A stretch of DNA of 64,000 nucleotides from an uncultured bacterium (GCA_949300025.1 CASGCS010000003.1:25175-89174); one strand, 5' to 3'. Positions 43,201 through 52,242 are shown, numbered from the stretch's first letter. Numbers and translations are program-made. The notes: generated by a model not told the origin, from the sequence alone.

Positions 43201-44451
43201 CTATTTGAAAATCAGTTCATCGCTTTTTCCAAACTGGTCGTATCCGGAGACCACCACCTTTTCCCCGGGATTGAGTCCTTCGAGAACTTCGTAATACTGA
43301 GGATTCTGACGGCCAAGCCTTATTTCACGCCTGAAGGCCCTGTTTCCGCTCTCGTCCACAACGAAAATCCATGTACCGCCTGTCTGCGAAAAGAAAGAAC
43401 CGCGCGGCAATATCAGACTCTCGGCAGATTCGCCCAACCGCAGGTTGATATAATACGACTGCCCGTTTCTTATATTTGCCGGTTTCCTGCCCACAAACTC
43501 CAAATCCGCCTGGAACTTGCTTTCGCGCACATCCGGATAGACTTTTTTCACGGAAAGCCTGAATGTTGTATCCTGGCGGTCAAACTCGCCTTCGAGCCCT
43601 GTGACCACCCTGTCTATATAGTGTTCATCTATCTCCGCCTCTATCTTGTGGCCGGAAAGCACGTTTATTCTGCCTATCATCTCCCCTGCAGAGATGCTCT
43701 GCCCCTGCTCCACGTCAAGAAAGCCGAGTTCTCCTGCAACAGGAGCCGAAACGGTAAGCTTCTCCCTCCTCTCACGGATAAGGTCCAGACTCCGCCGCAT
43801 ATTCTCAAGGTCGCTCTCCAGCTGCTTCATCTGGAGCGAACGGTAAATGGAATCCTGCCGCAGCCTCTCCGCTACAAGGGAGTTCTGTTCCACCGCCAGC
43901 ATATAATCTTCCTCAGCTTTCAGAAAATCCTCTTTTGAAATGAGGTCCTCTCCATAGAGTCTTCTGTACTGAAGGTATGTACGCTCCTTCTGGCGTACGT
44001 CGGTCTCCAGTTTGCTCTTTTCAATCATGTTATTCAGGCGGTCCTGCTCCATCGCAACCTGAGTGTTGCGCAAAAAATTCTGCTTTTCCGCAAGGTTTGC
44101 CTCGGCATTCATGATTTCCAGATCGAGCGTAGAGTTGCGCAGTTGCAATATCGGCTCTCCCTCGCGCAGAAGAGCCCCCTCTTCTGCATACTTCTTCTCG
44201 ACAATGCCGCCCTCTTCGGCACTCAACTGTATGGAGAGCGAAGGCTGGACTATGCCTATTATCCTTATATAGTCGCTGAACTCCCCGCTTTGGACTGTAC
44301 CGAACGTTACAGCCGAACGGTTGATTCTGGTTACTGAAGAACCTCTTCCCGCAAGAGCCCATGCAAGAAGTGCAACGGCAAGCAGTGCGGCTGCAATGTA
44401 AATTCTCTTTTTCCTCTCCGGAAACTTTTTCTTTTCCAACTGAATATCCAT
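43201..44451 (-). CDS. Periplasmic adaptor of ABC exporter (HlyD/MFP family)
   Basis: A 416-residue membrane-fusion protein. One N-terminal membrane helix (RIYIAAALLAVALLAWALA) is followed by a lipoyl/biotinyl-like half (GIVQPSLSIQLSAEEGGIVEKKYAEEG), a long helical hairpin of about 110 residues (90-200) and the second lipoyl half (VSAPVAGELGFLDVEQGQSISAG), then beta-barrel and membrane-proximal domains. It bridges the inner-membrane ABC permease to the TolC protein encoded just upstream (23 bases away). No lipobox is present, so it is anchored by its helix. Confidence 0.85.
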   Translation of the reverse strand: MDIQLEKKKFPERKKRIYIAAALLAVALLAWALAGRGSSVTRINRSAVTFGTVQSGEFSDYIRIIGIVQPSLSIQLSAEEGGIVEKKYAEEGALLREGEPILQLRNSTLDLEIMNAEANLAEKQNFLRNTQVAMEQDRLNNMIEKSKLETDVRQKERTYLQYRRLYGEDLISKEDFLKAEEDYMLAVEQNSLVAERLRQDSIYRSLQMKQLESDLENMRRSLDLIRERREKLTVSAPVAGELGFLDVEQGQSISAGEMIGRINVLSGHKIEAEIDEHYIDRVVTGLEGEFDRQDTTFRLSVKKVYPDVRESKFQADLEFVGRKPANIRNGQSYYINLRLGESAESLILPRGSFFSQTGGTWIFVVDESGNRAFRREIRLGRQNPQYYEVLEGLNPGEKVVVSGYDQFGKSDELIFK

Positions 44452-44474
44452 ATCTAAATCTTTTATATTTCCAT

Positions 44475-45821
44475 TTATCCTAAAATCAACATGTTTGTCC
44501 TGTAATATTCCAACAGGCGGCGTTTTACGCCAAGCATCAGAGAGACCCTCACCAGTTCAGCCCGAGACTCGTACCAGGTATTGTAAGCCTGCTGCATGTC
44601 GGTAAAACTCATAAGCCCCTCCTCATATTTTCTGCCTGCAAGGTGATATGCAACGGAATCCGATTCTGTCTTCTTCTCCATTTTGCCGCATTCCTTTACA
44701 AGATTGTCGTAATCTGCTACGGCCTGCCTTATGGCCATCTCTAGTTCATACAGAGTCCTCCGGTAATCGGAACGGGCGCCCGCCTCTGCATTTCTTGCCC
44801 TTTTGAGCGAGTTGGTGCGCGAGAGTCCGTTGAAGAGCGGAATGCTCATGCTCACGCCTACATACTGTCCGAAGTTCCCGTTCATCTGTTCCATGAAATT
44901 TTCATTTATAGAGCCGAAATGACGGTAATAGTAGTCCGACAGACCCGCCTGCAGCGAAACAGTCGGAATAAAGGCACCTCTTGCCTGACGTACCGCATAT
45001 CGCGACGCATCCAGGTTCAGCTGCGCCTGCAACATTACGGGATTGTTTCTGGATGCGAAGTCCAGTATGGTGTCGGCAGCCCCGATTCCACCAAGCAATG
45101 CACCGCTTTCCTCAACAGCAGCAGGTTCCGGCAGTACAAGAGTATCGGAAAGAGGGTAGTTCATGGCATTCTTAAGCGAGAGCCAGGCTTTCTGCATCTC
45201 ACCTGTGGTAACGGTATGAACATGGTCGTCGTCTGCATACTGGGCTCTGGCCTGGCTCACCTCCACCGCGCTGTTCAGGCCAAGCTCCTTCATGCGGAGC
45301 GATTTTTCCAGCAGTCTGAAGCTCTCTTCCAGTTTCGAGGCCGTTATTTTGGAGAGGGCTCTGTAATATTGGAGATTTACATACGCCTCCATTACGGCCA
45401 GTGCTGTCTCGTCTTTGACATTCTGAAGATTGTGAGCCTGCTGCCGCATGCGCATTTTTGCCTCCCTGAAAGAGTTGACTATGCGGCCCCCTGAAAAGAG
45501 CGTCCATGAAGCCGACACTCCGTAAGAATTGTTGAATGTTTTAAGATTGTCGTAGGTGTTGGTTGCCGGATCTATGGAACGGCCGAAATTGTAATCCGCC
45601 CCCACCGATGCGTTCAACGTGGGGAAAAATGAGGCTATCGAACTTTTATAATCGCTCCTCACATTGCTGTACTCAATCTCTCCCTCCTGTACGTCGAAAT
45701 TGTGCTCCACTGCATACCGCATGCAGTCATCCATTGTCCATGCCATGTGCTGCGCCCCCAGCGGGAGGAAAAAGTGCAGCAGGAAGATGAGTGCAAACAC
45801 TCTCTTGTTGCTTTTCTTCAT
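44475..45821 (-). CDS. TolC-family outer-membrane efflux protein (ABC export operon)
   Basis: A 448-residue outer-membrane factor with a signal peptide (FALIFLLHFFLPLGAQ). It has two structural repeats of long helices and two-stranded barrel segments; landmarks are AWTMDDCMRYAVEHNFDVQ, NFGRSIDPATNTYDN and the repeat-two motif VSMSIPLFNGLSRTN. It is the first gene of a six-gene minus-strand operon (TolC, HlyD, ATPase, permease, regulator, kinase). The 121-bp upstream region holds two direct repeats and a sigma-54-like element that may be the control site for the operon's own NtrC-type regulator. Confidence 0.88.
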   Translation of the reverse strand: MKKSNKRVFALIFLLHFFLPLGAQHMAWTMDDCMRYAVEHNFDVQEGEIEYSNVRSDYKSSIASFFPTLNASVGADYNFGRSIDPATNTYDNLKTFNNSYGVSASWTLFSGGRIVNSFREAKMRMRQQAHNLQNVKDETALAVMEAYVNLQYYRALSKITASKLEESFRLLEKSLRMKELGLNSAVEVSQARAQYADDDHVHTVTTGEMQKAWLSLKNAMNYPLSDTLVLPEPAAVEESGALLGGIGAADTILDFASRNNPVMLQAQLNLDASRYAVRQARGAFIPTVSLQAGLSDYYYRHFGSINENFMEQMNGNFGQYVGVSMSIPLFNGLSRTNSLKRARNAEAGARSDYRRTLYELEMAIRQAVADYDNLVKECGKMEKKTESDSVAYHLAGRKYEEGLMSFTDMQQAYNTWYESRAELVRVSLMLGVKRRLLEYYRTNMLILG

Positions 45822-45849
45822 TGCCGTTTCATTTTTGCCACTACCTGTA

Positions 45850-45865
45850 TACCACGAAGATGCCA
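45850..45865 (-). promoter_or_regulatory. Possible sigma-54 promoter (-24/-12) of the export operon
   Basis: On the minus strand TGGCATCTTCGTGGTA matches the -24 part of the consensus (TGGCA) well. The -12 part is weaker (TGGTA versus TTGCA), with GG and the following G spaced by 10 bases. It lies about 29 bases before the tolC ATG and 56 bases downstream of the direct repeats at 45921-45958. The operon encodes a sigma-54-type activator, which makes the match more credible. A TATAGTTG sequence nearby is an alternative standard promoter. Confidence 0.3.
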
Positions 45866-45920
45866 GATTCGCAACTATAAGATTAACAGCAATATATTTA
45901 AAGAGAATATTTAAAGAATG

Positions 45921-45958
45921 TCAAAAAACAAGACAGAAACTATCAAAAAACAGGACAG
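45921..45958 (-). promoter_or_regulatory. Paired 16-bp direct repeats, candidate activator-binding sites
   Basis: On the minus strand CTGTCCTGTTTTTTGA and CTGTCTTGTTTTTTGA (one difference) are spaced 22 bp apart, about two helical turns. Each contains a TGTC...GA(C/T)A dyad. They lie 100-137 bases upstream of the tolC start codon, the usual distance for sites bound by NtrC-type activators. The distal copy overlaps the last codons of the Fur-family gene. Confidence 0.45.
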
Positions 45959-46371
45959 CGCCGCTCTCTGGCTGCACATTCCGGGCAAACCCCCTTTACG
46001 ACATAATTGACAGAACTCATGGAGAAGCCCTCCGGCAGCTCTATTTCCGGAATCCTGATTGCCTTGAAGCAATAGGTCCTGTGACATTTTTCACAGTAAA
46101 AATGAGTATGCATGTCTGAAACGGTGCATCTTTCGCTGCTGCACACTTCATATTTTACCGTACCGCTGCCATCCTCTATCACATGCACGATATGGTGCTC
46201 CACAAAGAGGCTCAACACTCTGAATATGCTTGACTTGTCCATAGGCGACAGCATTGTCTCCAACTCCGGTGCCGATACCGGACGGGACGCGGAAAGCATC
46301 GCCCTGGCAACCAGAATACGATTGGAAGTAGGCTTCACCCCTTTTATTTCCAGAATATTTTTCTCTTTCAT
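45943..46371 (-). CDS. Fur-family metal-dependent repressor
   Basis: A 142-residue regulator with an N-terminal winged helix (TSNRILVARAMLSASRPVSAPELETML, then DKSSIFRVLSLFVEH) and a C-terminal metal-binding dimerisation domain. HTHFYCEKCHRTYC and CPEC form the two CxxC structural zinc pairs. The start is the ATG at 46371, preceded by a good AGGAGG-like sequence. It faces the CzcBAC operon, and a 7-1-7 palindrome (46438-46452) lies between them, so it probably represses both the operon and itself. Zinc-responsive Zur or Fur are the nearest types; which metal it senses is not decided by sequence. Confidence 0.85.
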   Translation of the reverse strand: MKEKNILEIKGVKPTSNRILVARAMLSASRPVSAPELETMLSPMDKSSIFRVLSLFVEHHIVHVIEDGSGTVKYEVCSSERCTVSDMHTHFYCEKCHRTYCFKAIRIPEIELPEGFSMSSVNYVVKGVCPECAARERRCPVF

Positions 46372-46437
46372 AGGAGGAACATGCTGTTCATATCGCGTAA
46401 AAAACCGTGCTAAGGTAACAATTTTAATCTGAATAAA

Positions 46438-46452
46438 TGCAACCCGGTTGCA
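46438..46452. promoter_or_regulatory. Perfect 7-1-7 palindrome, probable Fur/Zur operator
   Basis: TGCAACC-C-GGTTGCA is a perfect inverted repeat of the 7-1-7 form bound by Fur-family repressors. It lies 67 bases upstream of the Fur-like gene and 58 bases upstream of the efflux operon. It overlaps the expected -33 region of a TACTTTTA element (46465-46472) for the efflux genes and also that of a TACCTTAG element on the other strand for the regulator, so one bound dimer could silence both. Confidence 0.7.
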
Positions 46453-46509
46453 CCGTTTTATTCCTACTTTTACCGCGCTTTTTGAAAAAACCATAAAAAA
46501 CTACATATC

Positions 46510-47703
46510 ATGAAGAGCAACAGATTCATTGCCGGCTTTGCAAGCCTGCTGCTTATTGTCTCATGCCACAACGGCGGTCACAGAGACGGCCTGCACGAAG
46601 AGGAGGGCCACAATCACGAAATGGAAGCGGAGCATACTCATGAGGGCGAAATTCACGATCATGAGCATGAAGCTGAAGGACACTCAGATGAAATAATCCT
46701 CACACCTGAAAAGGCGGAAGCCGCAGGCGTGGTATCTGAAAAGATTGCCCCTGGGGAATTTTACGGAGTAATTCCTGTCGGAGGCAAAGTGACAGGAGCC
46801 CCTTCCGACCAGACCAGACTTGTTGCGGGCGTATCGGGCACAATATCTTTTCTCGGCCCCGTTGCAGAGGGCGCTTACGTTTCTGAAGGCGACCCCATTT
46901 TTATAATATCTGGAGAGCATCTGCAAGACGGAGACCAGTCTGAACGTGCAAGAATCGCATACGAGACTGCAAAGAGAGATTACCTGAGAGCGGCAGCCCT
47001 GGTAAAGGACAAAATAGTTTCCGAAAAGGATTTCAACGCTGTAAAGGCCGAGTATGAAAATGCAAAACTGGCCTATGACGCAATAGCCGGAAACGGCAAG
47101 GATGGAGTGGAAATAGCCTGTCGGACAAACGGATATATAAAAGACCTCCTTGTAGAAGAGGGTGATTATGTAACTGTCGGGCAGCCTGTTGCGACAATAG
47201 CTGAAAACAGCAGGCTCTATCTCAAGGCAGATTTGCCGGAAAGATATTTCAGGCTTGCACCGCAAATAACATCTGCAAAGTTCAAGACGCCGTATGATGA
47301 CACCGTATACGACATCAAGGAGATGGGCGGCCGTCTGCTTGCATACGGAAAGAATCCGGCAGACAACTCTCCATATATTCCGGTAACCTTTGAATTCAAC
47401 GGAAACCGTGAGATAATATCGGGAACCTTTGCCGAAATATATCTGCTCACACAAAAACGCGATAATGTAATAAGCCTCCCCGTAGACGCCATTACCGAAG
47501 AGCAGGGTGTAAATTTCGTTTACATACAGATAGATGAGACCTGTTACAGGAAAAATGAGGTGAAACTCGGTGAAAGCGACGGCAGCAGAGTTGAAATCCT
47601 GAGCGGCCTCAACGGAGGAGAGCAGGTGGTCACTCACGGAGCGATTCATGTAAAACTGGCCTCTGCCGGAAATGCAATTCCCGCGCATACACACCAACAT
47701 TAA
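46510..47703 (+). CDS. czcB: Heavy-metal RND efflux periplasmic adaptor (CzcB/CusB family)
   Basis: A 397-residue lipoprotein adaptor (LLLIVSCHNGG, cysteine near 19). Right after the lipid site is a stretch very rich in His and Glu (about residues 20-60, including HEEEGHNHEMEAEHTHEGE), and the protein also ends in HTHQH. These are likely to bind zinc or a similar metal in the periplasm. The rest has the MFP order: lipoyl half, helical hairpin (about 150-190), lipoyl half, beta-barrel. It begins the metal-efflux operon and is 12 bases before czcA. The metal may be zinc, cobalt, cadmium or copper; the histidine richness favours zinc-type. Confidence 0.88.
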   Translation: MKSNRFIAGFASLLLIVSCHNGGHRDGLHEEEGHNHEMEAEHTHEGEIHDHEHEAEGHSDEIILTPEKAEAAGVVSEKIAPGEFYGVIPVGGKVTGAPSDQTRLVAGVSGTISFLGPVAEGAYVSEGDPIFIISGEHLQDGDQSERARIAYETAKRDYLRAAALVKDKIVSEKDFNAVKAEYENAKLAYDAIAGNGKDGVEIACRTNGYIKDLLVEEGDYVTVGQPVATIAENSRLYLKADLPERYFRLAPQITSAKFKTPYDDTVYDIKEMGGRLLAYGKNPADNSPYIPVTFEFNGNREIISGTFAEIYLLTQKRDNVISLPVDAITEEQGVNFVYIQIDETCYRKNEVKLGESDGSRVEILSGLNGGEQVVTHGAIHVKLASAGNAIPAHTHQH

Positions 47704-47715
47704 AAGATATACGCC

Positions 47716-50700
47716 ATGCTTAACAAGATAATACAATTTTCGCTTCATAACCGCCTGCTCATACTGGTAGCATCCGTGCTGCTTGTGATAGGCGGAACCT
47801 ATACGGCGTTCCATACCGAAGTAGACGTATTTCCAGACCTCAACGCCCCTACGGTGGTTGTCATGACGGAAGCCAACGGAATGGCGGCTGAAGAGGTTGA
47901 ACAGTTGGTTACATTCCCGATAGAGACGGCCGTGAACGGTGCCACCCACGTACGCAGGGTACGCTCATCCTCTACAACCGGATTTTCCGTAGTATGGGTG
48001 GAATTCGATTGGGATACAGACATATACCTTGCAAGACAAATCGTTTCCGAGAAACTTGCCACTGTCGGCGACGACCTTCCCGACAATGTAGGCCAGCCTA
48101 CGTTGGGCCCGCAGTCCTCCATTCTCGGTGAAGTGCTCATAGTAAGCCTTACCTCAGACAGCACATCGATGCTCGACTTGCGCACCATTGCAGACTGGAC
48201 AATCCGTCCCAGACTGCTCTCTACTGGCGGAGTTGCACAGGTTGCCGTTCTGGGAGGAGACATAAAAGAGTACCAGGTGCTTCTGCATCCGGAGAAGATG
48301 AAATATTACAATGTATCCCTCTCCGAAGTGCTTGCCGTTACCGAGAACATGAACCAGAATGTGAACGGGGGTGTAATATACGAATACGGCAACGAATATA
48401 TCGTGCGCGGAGTGGTCTCCACCAACAATGTTGAAGAGATAGCAAAGGCTGTCGTAAAAAATGAAAACGGATACCCTGTCACACTCGGAGAGATTGCAGA
48501 TGTAAGGATAGGCGGGCAACAGCCCAAACTCGGCGTTGCCTCGGAAAAGGGCAAGCCGGCCGTGATTCTTACCGTCACCAAACAGCCCAACACCGGAACC
48601 ATTGAACTTACCGAACGTCTTGAGGCGGCATTGGAAGATCTGCAGAAAAACATGCCTGAAGACATAAACGTTTCGACCGACATTTTCCGTCAGTCGCGCT
48701 TTATAGACGCTTCGATAGACAATGTCAAAAGTTCGCTGTACGAAGGGGCGATATTCGTAATCATCGTGCTTTTCATGTTTCTTGCCAATGTGCGCACTAC
48801 GGTAATCTCGCTTGTAACGCTGCCTATTTCCCTGCTGGTGTCGCTGCTTGTGCTGCACTACATGGGACTGAGCATAAATACGATGAGCCTGGGAGGAATG
48901 GCCATAGCCATAGGCTCTCTGGTCGACGACGCCATCGTAGATGTGGAAAACGTATGGAAGCATCTGCGGGAAAACAGGCTGCTGCCCGAAAAGGAACGGA
49001 AACCTGTTCTTGAAGTCGTGTTCAACGCATCACGGGAGGTGCGCATGCCCATCCTCTACTCTACAATCATTATCATCGTAAGTTTCATGCCCCTTTTCTA
49101 CCTCAGCGGCATGGAGGGAAGGATGCTTGTTCCACTTGGAATCGCATTTATCGTAGCACTTTTCGCCTCAACCGTTGTGGCTCTGACCCTTACGCCTGTA
49201 CTTTGCAGCTATCTGCTGGGCAAAAAGGTCAAGGGAGACAGCATACCCAAAGAGGCCTTTGTGGCAGTATGGTTAAAGAAACATTACAGAAACGGGCTCG
49301 AATGGGCATTGAAACACAAGAAAGTCGTTCTGGGCACTACCATAGCGCTTTTCATTGTAGCGTTGGGGCTCTTCTTCACCTTGGGGCGCAGTTTCCTGCC
49401 GCCGTTCAACGAAGGCTCGTTCACTATAAACGTAAGTTCGCTTCCGGGAATCTCGCTTGAAGAGTCTGACAGGATAGGCAGACATGCAGAGGAGCTGCTG
49501 CTTACCATTCCCGAAATCCAGACCGTTGCCCGCAAGACCGGACGTGCGGAACTTGACGAACATGCATTGGGAGTAAACGTATCCGAGATAGAGGCTCCGT
49601 TTGAACTCAAGGAGAGGTCTCATGCCGAACTGCTCGAAGAGGTGAGACACAAACTCTCAACAATTACCGGCGCCAACATAGAGATAGGACAGCCCATAAG
49701 CCACCGCATAGATGCCATGCTAAGCGGTACGCAGGCAAGCATAGCCATCAAGTTGTTCGGAGACGACCTCAACAGGATGTTCTCAATAGGCAACAAAATA
49801 AAGGATGCGATAAGTTCTGTCGAAGGCATTGCTGACCTGAATGTCGAACAGCAGATAGAGAGGCCGGAACTTAAAATCATCCCCAAGCGGGAAATGCTTG
49901 CAAGATACGGTATTCCTCTTGCAGATTTCAATGAGTTCGTAAATGTGAACATGGCAGGAACCGTTGTTTCACAGGTTTATGAGGAGAGAAAGAACTTCAA
50001 CCTTGTGGTACGTGCCGATGAAGAGAACCGCGGAATAATGGAGAGGATAAAAGACCTGATGGTAGATTGTCAGGACGGAACCAAAGTTCCGCTTTCAGAT
50101 ATTGCCGAGGTGGTTTCATCAACCGGTCCCAATACCATAAACCGGGAAAACGTAAAACGTAAGATCGTAATCTCCGCCAATACCAGCGGACGCGATTTGC
50201 GCAGCGTGGTAAATGACATACAGAAAAGAGTCGATGCCGAAATCGAACTGCCGGAAGGTTATCACATAGAGTACGGCGGGCAGTTCGAAAGCGAACAGAG
50301 CGCAAGCCGCATTCTGCTTCTTGCCTCTATCATAAGCATTGTCATAATATTCCTTCTGCTGTATATGCAGTTTAAGAACGCAGTGGAGAGCGGAGTCATA
50401 TTGCTCAACCTGCCTCTCGCCCTGATTGGCGGTGTCTTTGCCCTGCTCCTGACCACGGGAGAAGTAAGCATTCCGGCCATAATCGGCTTCATATCGCTGT
50501 TCGGCATTGCGACCCGCAACGGAATGCTGCTGATAAACAGATACAACATGCTTTATAAAGAAGAGGGGCGTTCATTGCATGAAAGCATCATTACAGGCTC
50601 GTTAGACCGTCTGAACCCCATATTGATGACAGCGCTCACCTCTGCCTTTGCACTGATTCCGCTGGCATTGAGAGGCGATTTGCCGGGAAATGAGATACAA

Positions 50701-50820
50701 AGCCCCATGGCAAAGGTAATATTGGGCGGACTGCTAACATCTACATTCCTGAATGCCTTCATAATACCTATCGTTTATGAACTTCTGAACAAAAAAAATA
50801 AAGTTGGACAAGAAAAATAA
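47716..50820 (+). CDS. czcA: Heavy-metal RND efflux pump (CzcA/CusA family)
   Basis: A 1034-residue inner-membrane RND transporter with twelve membrane helices in two halves and two large periplasmic loops. Signs of the HME class are EVDVFPDLNAPTVVVMTEA, PIETAVNGATHVRRVRS, and the proton-relay helix SLGGMAIAIGSLVDDAIVDVENV with its two aspartates and one further aspartate/glutamate pair. Near the end, FISLFGIATRNGMLLINRY marks the second half. It pumps divalent or monovalent metal out with proton import, together with the adaptor before and the TolC-type channel after it (9 bases apart). Confidence 0.93.
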   Translation: MLNKIIQFSLHNRLLILVASVLLVIGGTYTAFHTEVDVFPDLNAPTVVVMTEANGMAAEEVEQLVTFPIETAVNGATHVRRVRSSSTTGFSVVWVEFDWDTDIYLARQIVSEKLATVGDDLPDNVGQPTLGPQSSILGEVLIVSLTSDSTSMLDLRTIADWTIRPRLLSTGGVAQVAVLGGDIKEYQVLLHPEKMKYYNVSLSEVLAVTENMNQNVNGGVIYEYGNEYIVRGVVSTNNVEEIAKAVVKNENGYPVTLGEIADVRIGGQQPKLGVASEKGKPAVILTVTKQPNTGTIELTERLEAALEDLQKNMPEDINVSTDIFRQSRFIDASIDNVKSSLYEGAIFVIIVLFMFLANVRTTVISLVTLPISLLVSLLVLHYMGLSINTMSLGGMAIAIGSLVDDAIVDVENVWKHLRENRLLPEKERKPVLEVVFNASREVRMPILYSTIIIIVSFMPLFYLSGMEGRMLVPLGIAFIVALFASTVVALTLTPVLCSYLLGKKVKGDSIPKEAFVAVWLKKHYRNGLEWALKHKKVVLGTTIALFIVALGLFFTLGRSFLPPFNEGSFTINVSSLPGISLEESDRIGRHAEELLLTIPEIQTVARKTGRAELDEHALGVNVSEIEAPFELKERSHAELLEEVRHKLSTITGANIEIGQPISHRIDAMLSGTQASIAIKLFGDDLNRMFSIGNKIKDAISSVEGIADLNVEQQIERPELKIIPKREMLARYGIPLADFNEFVNVNMAGTVVSQVYEERKNFNLVVRADEENRGIMERIKDLMVDCQDGTKVPLSDIAEVVSSTGPNTINRENVKRKIVISANTSGRDLRSVVNDIQKRVDAEIELPEGYHIEYGGQFESEQSASRILLLASIISIVIIFLLLYMQFKNAVESGVILLNLPLALIGGVFALLLTTGEVSIPAIIGFISLFGIATRNGMLLINRYNMLYKEEGRSLHESIITGSLDRLNPILMTALTSAFALIPLALRGDLPGNEIQSPMAKVILGGLLTSTFLNAFIIPIVYELLNKKNKVGQEK

Positions 50821-50828
50821 CTGAAAAT

Positions 50829-51995
50829 ATGAAAAGGATATACATACTGCTACTTCTGCTCCCGTTTCAGCTCGGGGCGCAACAGACAGAAGATGTTCTG
50901 AGGGCGGTAGAGGAGAACAACATAGAGTTGCAGGCACTCAGAAAAGAAAATGAAGCAGCCGTGCTGGAAGTAAAGTCACAGAATGCGCTGGAGAGCACCT
51001 CCGTTGAATACAGCCCCTTTTTCAGACGCGGCGTAGACGGAGTGGCCTCATCTGAACTTGTCGTAAAACAGGGTTTTGATTTTCCCACGCTTTACGCCGC
51101 ACGCGGCAAATCGGGCAAGTTACAGCAGCAGGTGCTCGATTTGCAATACCAGACATCGCGCCGCGACATTTTGCTGGAAGCCAAACTCAGATGCCATGAC
51201 CTGATCTATTTCAGCAAGGTTGAAGGGCTGCTCGAGCAGCGCAGGAAAAATGCAGAGGCGCTGCTTGCACTTTACAATCAAAGGCTGGAAGAGGGAGATG
51301 CAACCATTATTGAGGTGAACAAGATCAAAATGGACCGCATGAACATAGAAAAGGAGGCTGCGGAGATTGAGGCCGGGACGGCCGCCGCCTTTCAGTCTCT
51401 TGCCGCTCTCAACGGCAATCATCCTGTCCCATTCAATGCGACAGAGTATGGACTGGCTGTAATGGATGGCACTCCTGAGGAAATTGCCGAAAAAATCATG
51501 GAATCAGACTATATGTTGCAGCAGGGTGAAGCCGCGAGCCGGGCCAGCGAACAGGAGGTCAAGGTTGTAAAACAGAACTGGATACCCAAACTTGAAGTGG
51601 GTTACAGAAGAAATACAGACGTTGAGGCAAGCAGCAACGGTTTCATGGTAGGTGCATCACTGCCCATCTTCTCCAATGCAAGAAACGTAAAGATTGCAAA
51701 GGCAAGGCAGGCAAGCGCCAGGCTGGAGCTTGACAATGCGAAAATTGCAGCGGAAAATCAGATCTATGCACTCATATACCAGGCCCGCCAGCTGCGCGAG
51801 AGCATGGAAATATACGACACCGAACTTATGTACAGTACACTTGAAATGCTGCAGAAGGCCGTAGAGGCAGGAGAACTTTCAATAATAGACTATTACGGGG
51901 AGGCCGACAGCATCTATGAGAACCTCCACTCCTACCTCGACGTGGAAAGGGCATACCATAACGCATTGGCGGAACTCTATAAAAACGAACTATAG
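50829..51995 (+). CDS. czcC: TolC-family channel of the metal efflux system (CzcC/CusC-like)
   Basis: A 388-residue outer-membrane factor with a signal peptide (MKRIYILLLLLPFQLGAQ). It has two helical repeats: TEDVLRAVEENNIELQALRKE begins the first, and a SIIDYYGEADSIYENLHSYLDVERAYHNALAEL stretch (in parts) closes the second, which is typical of the CzcC branch. It completes a tripartite metal pump with the adaptor and RND protein and is followed by a strong bidirectional terminator at 52038-52071. Confidence 0.85.
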   Translation: MKRIYILLLLLPFQLGAQQTEDVLRAVEENNIELQALRKENEAAVLEVKSQNALESTSVEYSPFFRRGVDGVASSELVVKQGFDFPTLYAARGKSGKLQQQVLDLQYQTSRRDILLEAKLRCHDLIYFSKVEGLLEQRRKNAEALLALYNQRLEEGDATIIEVNKIKMDRMNIEKEAAEIEAGTAAAFQSLAALNGNHPVPFNATEYGLAVMDGTPEEIAEKIMESDYMLQQGEAASRASEQEVKVVKQNWIPKLEVGYRRNTDVEASSNGFMVGASLPIFSNARNVKIAKARQASARLELDNAKIAAENQIYALIYQARQLRESMEIYDTELMYSTLEMLQKAVEAGELSIIDYYGEADSIYENLHSYLDVERAYHNALAELYKNEL

Positions 51996-52037
51996 TTTTC
52001 CGACACCTCCAATTGAGAAAGAGAACGCTGATAATGC

Positions 52038-52071
52038 AAAAAGTCCGCACCATTTCCGGCGCGGACTTTTT
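52038..52071. terminator. Bidirectional terminator between czc operon and tRNA-Lys
   Basis: AAAAAGTCCGC (52038-52048) pairs perfectly with GCGGACTTTTT (52061-52071). Both strands give a GC stem followed by a T-run, so it ends the metal-efflux operon (+) and tRNA-Lys (-). Confidence 0.9.
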
Positions 52072-52073
52072 GT

Positions 52074-52145
52074 GATCCGCTTGGGGCTCGAACCCAAGAC
52101 CCCAACATTAAAAGTGTTGTGCTCTACCTACTGAGCTAGCGAATC
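52074..52145 (-). tRNA. tRNA-Lys (TTT)
   Basis: Read on the minus strand this is a complete cloverleaf: acceptor GATTCGC with GCGGATC, D-arm GCTC-AGTAGGTA-GAGC, anticodon arm with loop CTTTTAA giving anticodon TTT, and T-arm TTGGG-TTCGAGC-CCCAA. No CCA is encoded. It is 72 bases long with a perfect promoter upstream. Confidence 0.95.
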
Positions 52146-52160
52146 GTCCGTTTGGGACTG

Positions 52161-52190
52161 CAAAGGTACATATTTTTTTCTATTTGCCAA
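52161..52190 (-). promoter_or_regulatory. Promoter of tRNA-Lys (TACCTTTG with -33 TTG)
   Basis: On the minus strand TACCTTTG (52161-52168) has a TTGG at 52187-52190, separated by about 19 bases, the standard two-part promoter of this phylum. It starts 15 bases before the tRNA. Confidence 0.75.
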
Positions 52191-52242
52191 AAAATTTACC
52201 TGCTGTTTCTGTCTGCATCCTCATATCCTGCAGATACACCGT

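Noticed and set aside
46684..47949. A 421-codon open frame on the minus strand opposite czcB
   Set aside because: It lies entirely antisense to a clear metal-efflux adaptor gene and part of czcA, has no family motif, and its composition (many Tyr, Cys, His) is what the reverse strand of such a gene gives.
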